A model generated the notes under the pieces. That model was not told where the DNA came from. It was given only the letters and a program-made list of their open reading frames with translations, and did no database searches. A program made the translations under genes and the position numbers. From Halobaculum litoreum (GTDB lineage: Archaea; Halobacteriota; Halobacteria; Halobacteriales; Haloferacaceae), in NCBI RefSeq assembly GCF_030127125.1, contig NZ_CP126156.1:2480001-2544000 (forward strand): a stretch of 64,000 nucleotides of DNA. Direction: 5' to 3'. Of the stretch, positions 18,040 to 27,328 are shown piece after piece; position 1 is the stretch's first letter; every line of letters starts with the position of its first letter.

Positions 18040-19729
18040 CTACCCGGAGCCGTGGCGCTCGAACCCGTCGGCCAGCGTCGACGCCGGCAGCGACAGCACG
18101 GTCGGCCGGCCGTGCGGGCAGGCGTACGGCCGCTCGCACTCGCCGAGTCGCTCCACCAGTCGCGCCGCGGTCTCGCGGTCGAGCGCGTCGCCCGCCTTCA
18201 GCGACGGGTGACAGGCGAGGTCCGCAAGCAGGTCGTCGCGGAGCGCGTCGGCGCCCCCGCGCCCCGACGCCTCGCGCAGCTCCGTCGCGACGGTGCGAAG
18301 CGAGTCGGCGTCGGCGACGCGCCCGAGCGGCGCCGGCACCCGCGTGACCCGGTAGGTGGTCCCGCCGAAGGGGTCGACCGCGAAGCCGAGCTCCGCCAGT
18401 TCCTCGCGGTACGCCTCGACCGCCGCCGCCGTCGGCGGGTCAAGCGTCACCGTCTCGGCGGGGTCCACCTCCGCCGACGGCACGGCCTCGTCCGCGAGCG
18501 CCGCCCGTAGGCGTTCGAAGTTGACCCGCTCGTGGGCGGCGTGCTGGTCGACGACGACGAGGTCGTCGCCCGCCTCGCAGACGACGTACAGGTCCCGGAA
18601 CACGCCGAGCACCTCGACGTCGGCGAACGCCGAGTCGGCCCCCTCGACGGGCGCCAGCGACGACTCGAGATCCATCGCCACCTCGCCCGATCGCCGGAGG
18701 TCCGCGGTCGTCAGCGCCTCGCGGACGCCCGCCTCGACTGCCTCACACACCGCGTCGCCGCCGCGGATCGCCACGCGGCGTTTCGCCGGGTGGACGTTCG
18801 GGTCCACCGCCCACGCCGGCAGCTCGATCCGGAGCGCCGCCACCGGTTCGCGCCCGCCCGGGAGGAGGCTCCCGTACCCACGGGCGACCGCCTTACGGAG
18901 GTCGTCGTCCCGGACCGGCCGCCCGTTCACGGCGACGTGGACGTGGTCGCGGGTCGACCGCGTCGTGGAGGGGTAGCAGAGCCGCCCCTCGACGGCGAGG
19001 TCGGCGTCGCGGTCCGCGAGGTCGACGGCGGCGCGGTGGGTGAGGTCGGTCGACGCCCCGCCCGCCTCGCGGCCGTACAGCGCGACGAGCGCGTCCCGCG
19101 TCCCGGTGCCGGGCGTCGACACGGTCTCGCGCCCGTCGTGGGTCAGCGAGAACGCCACGCCGGGCCGGGCCAGCGCGTACGCCGTCACGAGTTCGGAGAT
19201 CCGGCCGAACTCCCGCGCGGGCGCCGCCAGCGACTCCCGTCTCGCGGGCCGGTCGCCGAACAGGTCCCGGACGACGACGGTCGTGCCGCGGGCGCGCCCG
19301 GCGTCCGCGACGGTCTTCTCCCCGTCGGCGACCGTCACGCGCGTGGCCACGGCGCCCCCGTCGCTCGTCGTCAGTTCGAGTGCGCCGGCGTCCGCGATGG
19401 CCGCCAGCGCCTCCCCGGAACCCCATCGTCGTCGCCGTCCGGAGGTCGTCGGCCGCCCGGATCTTGCTCGTCGTGTGCGGCTCGACCGCGCGGACGGCGT
19501 CCGCGCGCGCCATCCCGCGGCCGTCGTCGGCGACGCGGACCCGCTCGGTGCCGTCGCCGTCGACCGCCACGTCCACCCGGTCGGCGCCGGCGTCGAGCGC
19601 GTTGTCCACCAACTCCGCGACGACGCGCGCGGGCCGGGTGACGACCTCGCCGGCGGCGATGCGCTCGACGGTCGCCTCGTCGAGTTCGCGGACGGTTGGG
19701 GAGTCGCCGCCGGCGGCCCCGTCGCTCAC
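18040..19729 (-). CDS. mutL: DNA mismatch repair protein MutL (frameshifted)
   Basis: The GTG start at 19729 overlaps the mutS stop. The N-terminal GHKL ATPase motifs are VDNALDAGA (about 41-49), DDGRGM (about 68-73) and GFRGEAL, the last broken at the C-run 19413-19416. Two missing bases restore it, giving about 563 residues. The C-terminal domain has the endonuclease signature [12 protein letters not shown] plus [10 protein letters not shown] and ACPHGRP, so this is a nicking-type MutL of the non-E. coli class. It acts with MutS to direct strand removal after mismatch recognition. In an archaeon this pair is of bacterial type and probably acquired early in the Halobacteria. Confidence 0.93.
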
Positions 19730-22473
19730 GGTCGGTCACCGCCGTCGGGGTCGGCGTCGTCGGCGGCCGCCGCCTCCGCCCGTCGCTGGAGGTCGTGGAG
19801 GGTGTTCAGCGCCTCCAGCGGCGTCGTCTCCGCGAGGTGGAGCTCCCGGAGGTCGGCGACGAGGGCGGCGACCGCGCCGTCGCGGGCGGCGGGCGCCGTC
19901 GCCGGCCGCGTGGACGGGGCGTCCTCGGCGTCCTCCGCGTGTCCGTTCGTCGCCAGTTCGTCGAGCGTGCGCTGTGCGTCGTCCCCGCCGTCGCCGGCGC
20001 TCCCCGGCGTCCCGCTCCCGTCCTCGCGCGCGGCGGCCACGAGGTCGTGCGCGCGGGCGACGACCTCGTCGGGCACGCCCGCCAGCTCCGCGACCTCGAC
20101 GCCGTACGACGCGGCGGCGGCGCCCTCGCGGATCCGGTGGAGGAACGTCACGTCGCCGTCGCGCTCGGTCGCCGCGAAGTGGCGGTTGACGACGCGCTCG
20201 TACTCGTCGGCGAGGTCGACGAGCCCGTGGTAGTGGGTCGCGAACAGCGTCGTCGCGCCCGACTCCTCGTGGAGGAACTCGACGGCCGCGCGGGCGATGG
20301 CGCGCCCGTCGGTCGTCGCGGTGCCCCGCCCCACCTCGTCGAGCAGCACCAGCGAGTCCGGCGTCGCGTCACAGAGGACGTCGGTCAGCTCGCGCATCTC
20401 GCGCATGAACGTCGACTCGCCGCCGGCGATGTCGTCGCTGGCGCCGACGCGGGTGAACACCCGGTCGACGACCGGGAGCCGGGCGGCGTCGGCGGGCACG
20501 AACGAGCCGGCCTGCGCGAGCACCACGCACAGCGCCACCTGCCGCATGTACGTCGACTTCCCGCTCATGTTCGGCCCGGTGATCACGGCGACGGTGCCGC
20601 GGGGGAGGGCGGCGTCGTTCGGGACGAACTCGGCGGCCGTCCCCTCGACGACCGGGTGTCGCGAGCGGTCGAGGTGGATCCCGTCGGCGCCCAGCTCGGG
20701 GCGCGTGTAGTCGCGCTCGACGGCGACCGTGGCGAGCGCCGCGAGCGCGTCGACGCGGGCGACGGCGTCCGCGAGCGCGCCGATCCGGTCGGTCTCGGCG
20801 GCGACGGCGTCGCGGAGGTCGACGAACAGCTCGTACTCCAGGGCGTCGGCGCGCTCCTCGGCGCCGAGGATCTCGTCCTCCCGGCGCTTCAGCTCCGGCG
20901 TGTAGAACCGCTCGCTGTTCTTCAGCGTCTGGCGGCGCGTGTAGTCGTCGGGCACCTTGTCGAGCCGGCCGTTCGTCACCTCGATGTAGTAGCCGTGGAC
21001 GCTGTTGTACCCCACCTCCAGGTTGTCGATGCCGGTGCGCTCGCGCTCGCTCGCCTCCAGGTCGGCGACCCACTCGCGGCCCTCCCGGGCGGTGGCGCGG
21101 ATCTCGTCCAACTCCCCGTCGTACCCCTCGCGGATCACGCCGCCCTCGGTGAGCTCCTGCGGCGGGTCCGGGACGACCGCCTCGTCGATCAGGTCGCGCA
21201 GGTCTTCGAGGGGGTCGAGCGCGTCCCGGACCCCCGCGAGCGCGTCGACGCCGGCGAGCGCCTCGCGCATCGCGGGCACCGCCGCGAGCGTGTCGTGGAG
21301 CGAGCGGAGGTCGCGGGCGGTCGCCCGGCCCCGCGAGACCCGGCCGACGAGGCGCTCGAGGTCGTAGGCGGCCGCGAGGGCGTCGCGCACGGCCTCGCGG
21401 ACGAGCGTGCGCTCGGCGAACGCGGCGACGGCGTCGTGGCGGGCCGCGATGGCCTCGCGGTCGACGAGCGGGCGGCGCAGCCACGCCCGCAGGCGGCGCC
21501 GCCCCAGCGCCGAGCGCGTCTCGTCGAGCGTGTCGAACAGCGTCCGGCCGGAGTCGGCGTGGTTCTCGAACAGTTCGAGGCCGCGGAGGGCGGTCGCGTC
21601 CAGCCGCAGCGAGCGCCGGGGGTCGTACCGGCGGACGCGCCGGACGTACTCCAAGGCTCCCTCGTCGCCCTGTGTGTACTCGGCGTACGCGAGGAGCGCC
21701 CCCGCGGCGACGCGTTCGGCGGGGGCGAACCGGTCGGCTGCGGCGTAGCGGTCGAGCACCGCGCGGGCCGTCTCGGGGTCGAACGCCCCGTCATCGCGGT
21801 CGGTCACCATGCAGTCGGCGGCGTCGACGACGCCGTCGGGGACGCCGGGGCCGACGAGCAGTTCCGCGGGCGCGACCCGCGCGAGTTCCTCGTCGACGGC
21901 GGCGGCGTCCCCGGCCGTGACGGCGCACTCGCCGGTCGACACGTCGACGTAGGCGACGCCGTAGGCGGCGTCGGCGTCGGCGGCGTCGTCCGAACGGGTC
22001 GCGTCGCTCCCCGCCCGGGTCCCGGCCTCGGGTCCCTCGGCCGCGCGGGCGACGCAGGCGACGTACGTGTTCGACCCCTCGGCGAGCAGTTCCTCCTCGA
22101 CGACCGTGCCGGGGGTGAGCACCTGCGTCACCGCGCGGTCGACGAGCCCGCTGGCCTGTTCGGCGTCCTCGACCTGGTCGGCGACGGCGACGCGGTAGTC
22201 GGCGTCGAGCAGCCGCCGGAGGTACTTCGGGGCGTTGTCGACGGGGACGCCGCAGGCGGTGTACGTGCCGGTGGAGTCCTCGCGCTCGATCCGGGTGAGT
22301 TCGCAGACGCGGGCCACCTCGTCGGCGGCCTCGCAGAACGCCTTGTAGAAGTCGCCGACGCGAAAGAGGACGACGCAGTCGTCGTACTCCTCGGCGACGT
22401 CGACGTACTGCGCGAGCATCGGCGTCAGCTCCTCGCGGCGCTCGCGCATCGTCGCCGGCGCTCCCGTGACCAT
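19726..22473 (-). CDS. mutS: DNA mismatch repair protein MutS
   Basis: 915 residues from ATG 22473; the open frame extends further up, but that part is Arg/Ala-rich and not credible. MutS recognises base mismatches. The N-terminal motif reads GDFYKAF, so the usual mismatch-contact Phe-x-Glu is Phe42-Tyr43-Lys44. The connector, lever and clamp domains follow, then the ATPase with Walker [10 protein letters not shown] (about 632-640), [16 protein letters not shown] and the FATHYHGL switch. A disordered Ala/Asp linker and a short helical tail end the protein. It overlaps mutL by four bases (GTGA), forming an operon. Very secure; the Lys44 substitution is notable. Confidence 0.95.
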   Translation of the reverse strand: MVTGAPATMRERREELTPMLAQYVDVAEEYDDCVVLFRVGDFYKAFCEAADEVARVCELTRIEREDSTGTYTACGVPVDNAPKYLRRLLDADYRVAVADQVEDAEQASGLVDRAVTQVLTPGTVVEEELLAEGSNTYVACVARAAEGPEAGTRAGSDATRSDDAADADAAYGVAYVDVSTGECAVTAGDAAAVDEELARVAPAELLVGPGVPDGVVDAADCMVTDRDDGAFDPETARAVLDRYAAADRFAPAERVAAGALLAYAEYTQGDEGALEYVRRVRRYDPRRSLRLDATALRGLELFENHADSGRTLFDTLDETRSALGRRRLRAWLRRPLVDREAIAARHDAVAAFAERTLVREAVRDALAAAYDLERLVGRVSRGRATARDLRSLHDTLAAVPAMREALAGVDALAGVRDALDPLEDLRDLIDEAVVPDPPQELTEGGVIREGYDGELDEIRATAREGREWVADLEASERERTGIDNLEVGYNSVHGYYIEVTNGRLDKVPDDYTRRQTLKNSERFYTPELKRREDEILGAEERADALEYELFVDLRDAVAAETDRIGALADAVARVDALAALATVAVERDYTRPELGADGIHLDRSRHPVVEGTAAEFVPNDAALPRGTVAVITGPNMSGKSTYMRQVALCVVLAQAGSFVPADAARLPVVDRVFTRVGASDDIAGGESTFMREMRELTDVLCDATPDSLVLLDEVGRGTATTDGRAIARAAVEFLHEESGATTLFATHYHGLVDLADEYERVVNRHFAATERDGDVTFLHRIREGAAAASYGVEVAELAGVPDEVVARAHDLVAAAREDGSGTPGSAGDGGDDAQRTLDELATNGHAEDAEDAPSTRPATAPAARDGAVAALVADLRELHLAETTPLEALNTLHDLQRRAEAAAADDADPDGGDRP

Positions 22474-22593
22474 CGTTGTTCGTGAGGCGGGCGGGCGAGC
22501 GGCGAAAGGGTTTCGCACCGCACGGGGCGTCGCTCCCCGAGGCGCCGACGCCCGGCGCGCCGCGGCCGTCGTCGCCGTCGGCACCCGCGACGC

Positions 22594-24906
22594 TCAGATC
22601 CCGATCTCGTCGTCGTCGCCGTCGGCGTCCCACACCCACTCGTCGCCGGTCAGCCGCGCCGACGAGCGCCGCACCGGCGGCGCGTCGAGCCCTCGGCGTA
22701 GTCGAAGCCGTACGTCGGCGGGGCGTACTCCTCGGGGTCGGCGAACGGCTCGTTCTTCCGGAAGCGTCGCGCCACGAGCACGACCGGCGTCCCGCCCGCG
22801 GCGACGCCGTCCACCTCCCGCAGCTCCTCCAGCCGGTACCACTGCGGCAGGCGCTCGCGGAGCTTCTCGCCGAACCGGGTGTCGCGGAACCGCCCCGCCA
22901 CCCGGAGCGCGAGCGTCCCGTTCTCCGCGAGCCACTCGCCCGCCCGCTCGACGTACAGCGCGGAGGTGTCGTAGGTGTAGTACGCGGCGTCGTACGCCGC
23001 GTACGCCTCGGCCACGGGCCCCTCGGCAACGTCGCGCCGCAGCGTCGCCGGCGGCGCTCCGACGACGAAGCCGTAGTCCTCGCGCGCCAGCGCGGCCGCC
23101 GCGTCGCGCCCGGTGTCGGCGGGCGCCTCGCGGATCAGCGGGTCCGTACAGAACACCGGGAGCGGGCCGAGCGCGTACTCCGCGTCCGCCCGTCGCGCCG
23201 CCCGGTAGTCGCCGAGCAGGCGCACGAGCAGTCGCGTCTCCGTCACCCGACACGCCAGCGGGTCCGGGCTCGCGCCCGTCAGGCGCCCGCGGACGGCCGC
23301 GAGCCGCTCGGCCGGCCCGGCGTCGCCGAGCCGGTCGCGGAGACGGTCGGCGGCCGCCAGCAGGTACCGCCCGTCGCCGACCGCGGGGTCGAGGAGGTCG
23401 ACCGGGTCGCCGTCGGCGGCGTCGCCGTCCGTGTCGCTGCGTCCGTCGATCGGCTCGCCGCTCCGGTAGCCGGCGGCGTCGAGCAGCGCGGGGACGAGCG
23501 GGTCCGGCGCGGCCGGGTCCGTGTCGATCCCCGGGAGGTCGGCCACCGAGAGCAGCCGGTCGTACACGGCGACCGCCCAGTCCGGGTCGTCGGGGAACGC
23601 GAAGTGGTCGAGGTACCGGACCGTCCGCGACAGCGCCGCCGCCACGCCGTCGTCGTCGAGCGCCCACCCCGCGAGGTCGGGCGCGCGCCGGTCGTGGACG
23701 GTCGCGAACCGTTCGCGGGCGACCCCGAACAGGTCGCCGGCGTCGCGGTCGACGCCCGCCGCGTCGGCGAACGTCTCGAAGCGCTCGACGGCCGCGCCGG
23801 ACAGGGTGTCGCCGAGCAGGCCCGTCCCCTCGACCACCCGGACGAGCAGCGCCTCCTCGAGGAGTTGGAAGGCGACGACGCGGGCGAACGCCCGGCGGTT
23901 CTCCGACGGCGTGAACCCCGTGCGGCCGGCGCCGCGGACCCACGTGCCGTACGCGGCCCGGAGCCGGCGGGCGTCGGCGTGGGCGGCCTCGTGGGCGAGC
24001 AGACGGCGTCGGACCGGCCCCGCGGCCGTCTCGTCGCCGTCGCCGCCGGCGGCCCCCGCGCGGCCTCGCGCAGGTCGGCCGCGCGGTCGTCGAACGCCGC
24101 GGCCGCGCCGACGAGGCGCTCCTGTGCGTCGGCCACCGCCGGCGCGAGGACGTCCCCGAGGCAGTCGCGCAGCGTCCCGACGAGCGTCTCCAGTTCGTCG
24201 GCGGCGTCGGCGGCCGCGTCCGCGTCGTCGGCGTCGACCGGGCGCTCCGCGGGTGCTTCCGGTGCGGCTCCCGTGTCGGACGTGCCGGACGGCTCGGGTG
24301 CGGCCGCCGCGTCGGGGGCGTCGGCCGCCGCGGTCGGCTCGCCGGGGTCGGCCGGCGCCAGTTCGTCGGGCCGGAGGGCGGCCAGTTTCGCCACCGCGAT
24401 CTGCGGGCCGGGGCGGAGCGTCTGGGACAGCTTCCCCGTCGCCCGGCGTCGACGACCGCGGCCAGCGGGATCTCCGTGTGCAGCGACGCCGTCACGCCGG
24501 CGACCGTCCGGACGCCGGCGTCGCCGTCGCTCGCCGCGTCGCCGTCGAGCCGCTCGAACACGAGCAGGCGGTCGAGCCCGCCCGCGGCGACGTAGCGGAC
24601 GGTCGGCTCCGCGCTGGCCGCCTCGAACGCCGCGACGACGGCCGAGCCGAGCGCCGACTCGTCGGCCGCGGCCGCGAACGTCACGCCCACCGTGCCGTCG
24701 TCGCCGCGGAAGCGCGCGACCCGTCCGTCCACCTCGTAGCGGTCCTCCCCGTAGCCGAGGACCTCGCCGAACAGCGTCGCGCTCAACACCGCCGCGACGG
24801 TGTCGGCGTCCGCGTCGGCGTCGAGCGCCGCCTCGGCGCCGTCGGCCGCCCTGACGGCCCGCTCGACGAATCCTCCTCCGTACGCGCTGCCTGGTCCCTC
24901 TGACAT
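22594..24906 (-). CDS. Large N6-adenine methyltransferase-like protein, degenerate catalytic motif (three frameshifts)
   Basis: Corrected for one missing base in each of three runs (24434-24437, 24053-24057, 22690-22692), the product is about 771 residues. Segments: an N-terminal alpha/beta domain, an Ala/Pro-rich linker, a helical region, then a class-I methyltransferase-like domain. The latter has motif I LLDPAVGDGRYLLAAADRL (canonical DPACGSG), while the expected NPPY/F catalytic motif appears as VVGAPPATL, without the Asn. Later, YDTSALYVERAGEWL and LREVDGVAAGGTPVVLVA match Eco57I/type IIG-like methylases. It lies upstream of mutS on the same strand. SAM binding is plausible; methyl transfer by the usual route is doubtful. 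Confidence 0.65.
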   Translation of the reverse strand: MSEGPGSAYGGGFVERAVRAADGAEAALDADADADTVAAVLSATLFGEVLGYGEDRYEVDGRVARFRGDDGTVGVTFAAAADESALGSAVVAAFEAASAEPTVRYVAAGGLDRLLVFERLDGDAASDGDAGVRTVAGVTASLHTEIPLAAVVDAGRRGSCPRRSAPARRSRWRNWPPSGPTNWRRPTPASRPRRPTPPTRRPHPSRPARPTREPHRKHPRSARSTPTTRTRPPTPPTNWRRSSGRCATASGTSSRRRWPTHRSASSARPRRSTTARPTCARPRGGRRRRRRRDGRGAGPTPSARPRGRPRRRPPAPGRVRHVGPRRRPHGVHAVGEPPGVRPRRRLPTPRGGAARPGGRGDGPARRHPVRRGRRALRDVRRRGGRRPRRRRPVRGRPRTVRDRPRPARARPRGVGARRRRRGGGAVADGPVPRPLRVPRRPGLGGRRVRPAALGGRPPGDRHGPGRAGPARPRAARRRRLPERRADRRTQRHGRRRRRRRPGRPPRPRGRRRAVPAGGRRPSPRPARRRRAGRAARGRPRAPDGREPGPAGVSGDGDATARAPARRLPGGATGGRGVRARPAPGVLYGPADPRGARRHRARRGGRAGARGLRLRRRSAAGDAAARRCRGARGRGVRGVRRRVLHLRHLRAVRRAGGRVARGERDARAPGGGAVPRHPVRREAPRAPAAVVPAGGAAGGGRRRRGRDAGRARGATLPEERAVRRPRGVRPADVRLRLRRGLDAPPVRRSSARLTGDEWVWDADGDDDEIGI

Positions 24907-25251
24907 CTGTGGCTCCGAATCGAGTTGCCGTCGGGATCGGAGGTACCTAATCCTTTCTCAGTCCGGCCGCCCGCGGGGACGCCGGCGCCGACCCGGCGTC
25001 GATCGAGCGCCCGGATCGGTCGATCCGGGCGGGATCTCCACCCGAAACCATCGGGTTCGCTCGGTGGCGTTCCCCCTCGCTCGGGAGCGCTCCGGAGGGG
25101 TTCCGTCCGCTCGCCCCGCGCCCCGCGGATCGGTGTGCGGCGCGTCCACAGGCGGCAGAGTTAGGTCCGTCGGGTCCGTCACCCGTGCTATGACCGACAC
25201 CGGGACAGCCCGCTGCCGGGCCCGTTCTCTCGCCCTCGAGGTGCGCCACGC
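24907..25251. other. 345 bp intergenic region between divergent genes
   Basis: This lies between the methyltransferase-like gene and the moxR operon, so it should hold both promoters. I see a perfect inverted repeat at 25009-25030, short A/T-rich patches near 24940-24955 and at 25160-25165 (gttagg), and a 21-codon ORF at 25190-25255 overlapping the moxR GTG. That ORF has no family resemblance. No RNA gene recognised. Confidence 0.5.
25009..25030. promoter_or_regulatory. Perfect 9-bp inverted repeat with 4-base loop
   Basis: gcccggatc at 25009-25017 is the exact reverse complement of gatccgggc at 25022-25030, separated by ggtc. In a divergent promoter region it could be an operator for a dimeric regulator or an RNA hairpin in a leader. 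It lies too far from any gene end to act as a terminator for a known gene. Confidence 0.5.
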
Positions 25252-26235
25252 GTGAGCGACGCCGAAGCCGAGCCCGACCGCGACGGCGAGGGCGACCTGG
25301 GCGACCTCGCACCCCTCCCCGTCTCGGAGGCGGCCGACCTCGTCGACCGCGTCGCGGACAACGTCTCGACCGTCATCGTCGGCAACGACGCCGCCGTCGA
25401 ACACATCCTCGTCGCCGTCCTCGCGCGCGGGCACCTCCTGCTCGAGGACGTGCCGGGGGTCGGGAAGACGATGCTGGCGCGCTCGCTCGCCACCTCCGTC
25501 GACTGCGAGTTCAAGCGCGTCCAGTTCACGCCCGACCTGCTCCCCTCCGACGTCACCGGGATCAACGTGTACAACCAGAAGTCCGGGGAGTTCGAGTTCC
25601 GGCCCGGCCCCGTGTTCGCCAACATCGTGCTCGGCGACGAGATCAACCGCGCCCCGCCGAAGACGCAGTCGGCGCTGCTGGAGGCGATGGAGGAGCGACA
25701 GGTGACCGTCGACGGCGTCACCCGCGAACTGCCCGACCCGTTCACCGTCATCGCCACCCAGAACGACGTGGAGCCGGGCCGCACGTACGAACTGCCGCTC
25801 GCGGAGATCGACCGCTTCATGAAGAAGCTCCGGCTGGGCTACCCGAGCAAGGCCGACGAGTCGGAGATCCTCGACCGCACCGCCGGCGACCACCCGATCG
25901 AGTCGCTCGACGCGGTCGCGACGACCGAGGACCTGCGCCGCGCCCGCGCGACCGTCGGCCAGGTCGCGGTGTCGGAGCCGGTGCGCGACTACGTCACCGA
26001 GTTGGCGACCTACACCCGCGACAACGCCCAACTCGGGGTCAGCCCCCGCGGGAGCATCGCCCTCGTGCGGGCGTCGCAGGCCCGCGCCGTCCTCGACGGG
26101 CGCGACTACGTCGTCCCCGACGACGTCCAGACGGAGGCGCCGTCCGTGTTCGCCCACCGCGTCCGTCCCCGGACGGGGAGCGAGTCCGGTCTCGACGTCG
26201 TGGAGGACGCCCTCTCGACGGTGGCCGTCGAGTAG
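25252..26235 (+). CDS. MoxR-family AAA+ ATPase
   Basis: 327 residues from a GTG start. MoxR ATPases act as chaperones for maturation of metal enzymes or surface complexes. Walker A EDVPGVGKTML is near residue 65, Walker B is VLGDEINRAPPKTQ, sensor 1 is VIATQND, and the C-terminal region carries the arginine finger and lid. The gene ends just before a DUF58 protein, itself overlapping a transglutaminase: the classical MoxR-DUF58-transglutaminase operon. Its substrate is unknown. Confidence 0.93.
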   Translation: MSDAEAEPDRDGEGDLGDLAPLPVSEAADLVDRVADNVSTVIVGNDAAVEHILVAVLARGHLLLEDVPGVGKTMLARSLATSVDCEFKRVQFTPDLLPSDVTGINVYNQKSGEFEFRPGPVFANIVLGDEINRAPPKTQSALLEAMEERQVTVDGVTRELPDPFTVIATQNDVEPGRTYELPLAEIDRFMKKLRLGYPSKADESEILDRTAGDHPIESLDAVATTEDLRRARATVGQVAVSEPVRDYVTELATYTRDNAQLGVSPRGSIALVRASQARAVLDGRDYVVPDDVQTEAPSVFAHRVRPRTGSESGLDVVEDALSTVAVE

Positions 26236-26237
26236 CC

Positions 26238-27328
26238 ATGCGGCTCACCCGACGCGGGAAAGCCGTCGTCGCGGCCGCCGTCGTCGCGGTCGCCTCCGGG
26301 CTGGTGTTCGGCCCCCGCTCGCTGAACGCCGTCGTCGTCCCGGCGCTCGTCGCGCTCGGGGCCGCCTACCTCCAACTGCGCTGGGCCGACCCCCGCGGGC
26401 CGCCCGCCGCGCCCCGCCCGACGACCACGTCGGCCGCACGTACCCCGTCGAACTGTACTTCGGCGACCGCGACGGCCCCCGTCCCGACGCCGACACCGGG
26501 ATGACGCGCCCGTTCTCGGGCGTCGTCCGCGAGCGCGTCGGCGACGGCCTCGACGCCGACCGCCTCGTGTTCGAGACGGTCGTCGGCGCGACCCCCGTCG
26601 AGTACGAGGTCGCCTACGAGTCGCGCGGGAGCCACCGTCTCGGCCCCGCCGAGGTGACCGCCCGGGACGTGTTGGGCCTCGCCGAGGTGGACCTCTCGAC
26701 GGCCGAGACGACGGAAGTGCTCGTCTACCCCGAAGTCCACGCCATCGCCGGCTGGGCGCGTCGCGACCTCCGCGCGCTCCACGAGACGGGCGTCCACGAG
26801 GAGCGGCGCGAGTTCGACCGCCTCCGCGAGTACGACCGCGGCGACTCGCTGCGCGACGTCCACTGGAAGTCGACGGCCAAGCGCGACGACCTCATCGTGA
26901 AGGAGTTCTCCGCGGAGGCCGAGACGGAGGCCGTCTCCGTCTCCGCCGGCGCCGCGGCCGCGCCCGGCGCCGCCGACGACATGGCCGAGGCGACCGCCAG
27001 CCTCGTGCTCGCGCTCGTCGAGGACGGCGTCCCGGTCGACGTCAGCCTCGCCGACGGCACGCTCACCGTCACCGGCGAGCGCGGCAGTCAGGTGCGCCTG
27101 CTCGAACGCCTCGCCACCGTCGGTCCCGGACGCGTCGCCGACGCCGACGCCGACGTCACCGTGTACGGGGAGGCCGACCGCGTCCGCGTCACGGTCGCGG
27201 GCGAGGACCACGAGTTCGCCGAGTTCCGCGCCCAGCGCCCCGCGACGTACGGCGTCTCCCGCCCCGACCCGCGCGCCCGCCGCGACGCCGACGGCCGCGA
27301 GGCCGACGACGGCGAGGTGGTCGCGTGA
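26238..27328 (+). CDS. DUF58 domain protein (frameshifted)
   Basis: Adding one C in the run 26412-26419 fuses the N-terminal part (basic start, then two hydrophobic segments VVAAAVVAVASGLVFG and LNAVVVPALVALGAAYLQL) with the frame ending at 27328, giving about 363 residues. The DUF58 core is REFDRLREYDRGDSLRDVHW followed by KSTAKRDDLIVKEF. DUF58 proteins are vWA-like partners of MoxR ATPases, probably facing the cytoplasm from the membrane. The stop overlaps the GTG of the transglutaminase gene. A genuine pseudogene is unlikely because both sides are conserved. Confidence 0.85.

Noticed and set aside
22474..22584. MutS start at 22584 (37 residues longer)
   Set aside because: The extension is Ala/Arg/Pro-rich with no similarity to MutS N-termini; ATG 22473 gives the expected start region.
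25190..25255. 21-codon ORF overlapping the moxR start codon
   Set aside because: No family resemblance and composition like non-coding DNA; it could at most be a leader peptide, for which there is no further evidence.
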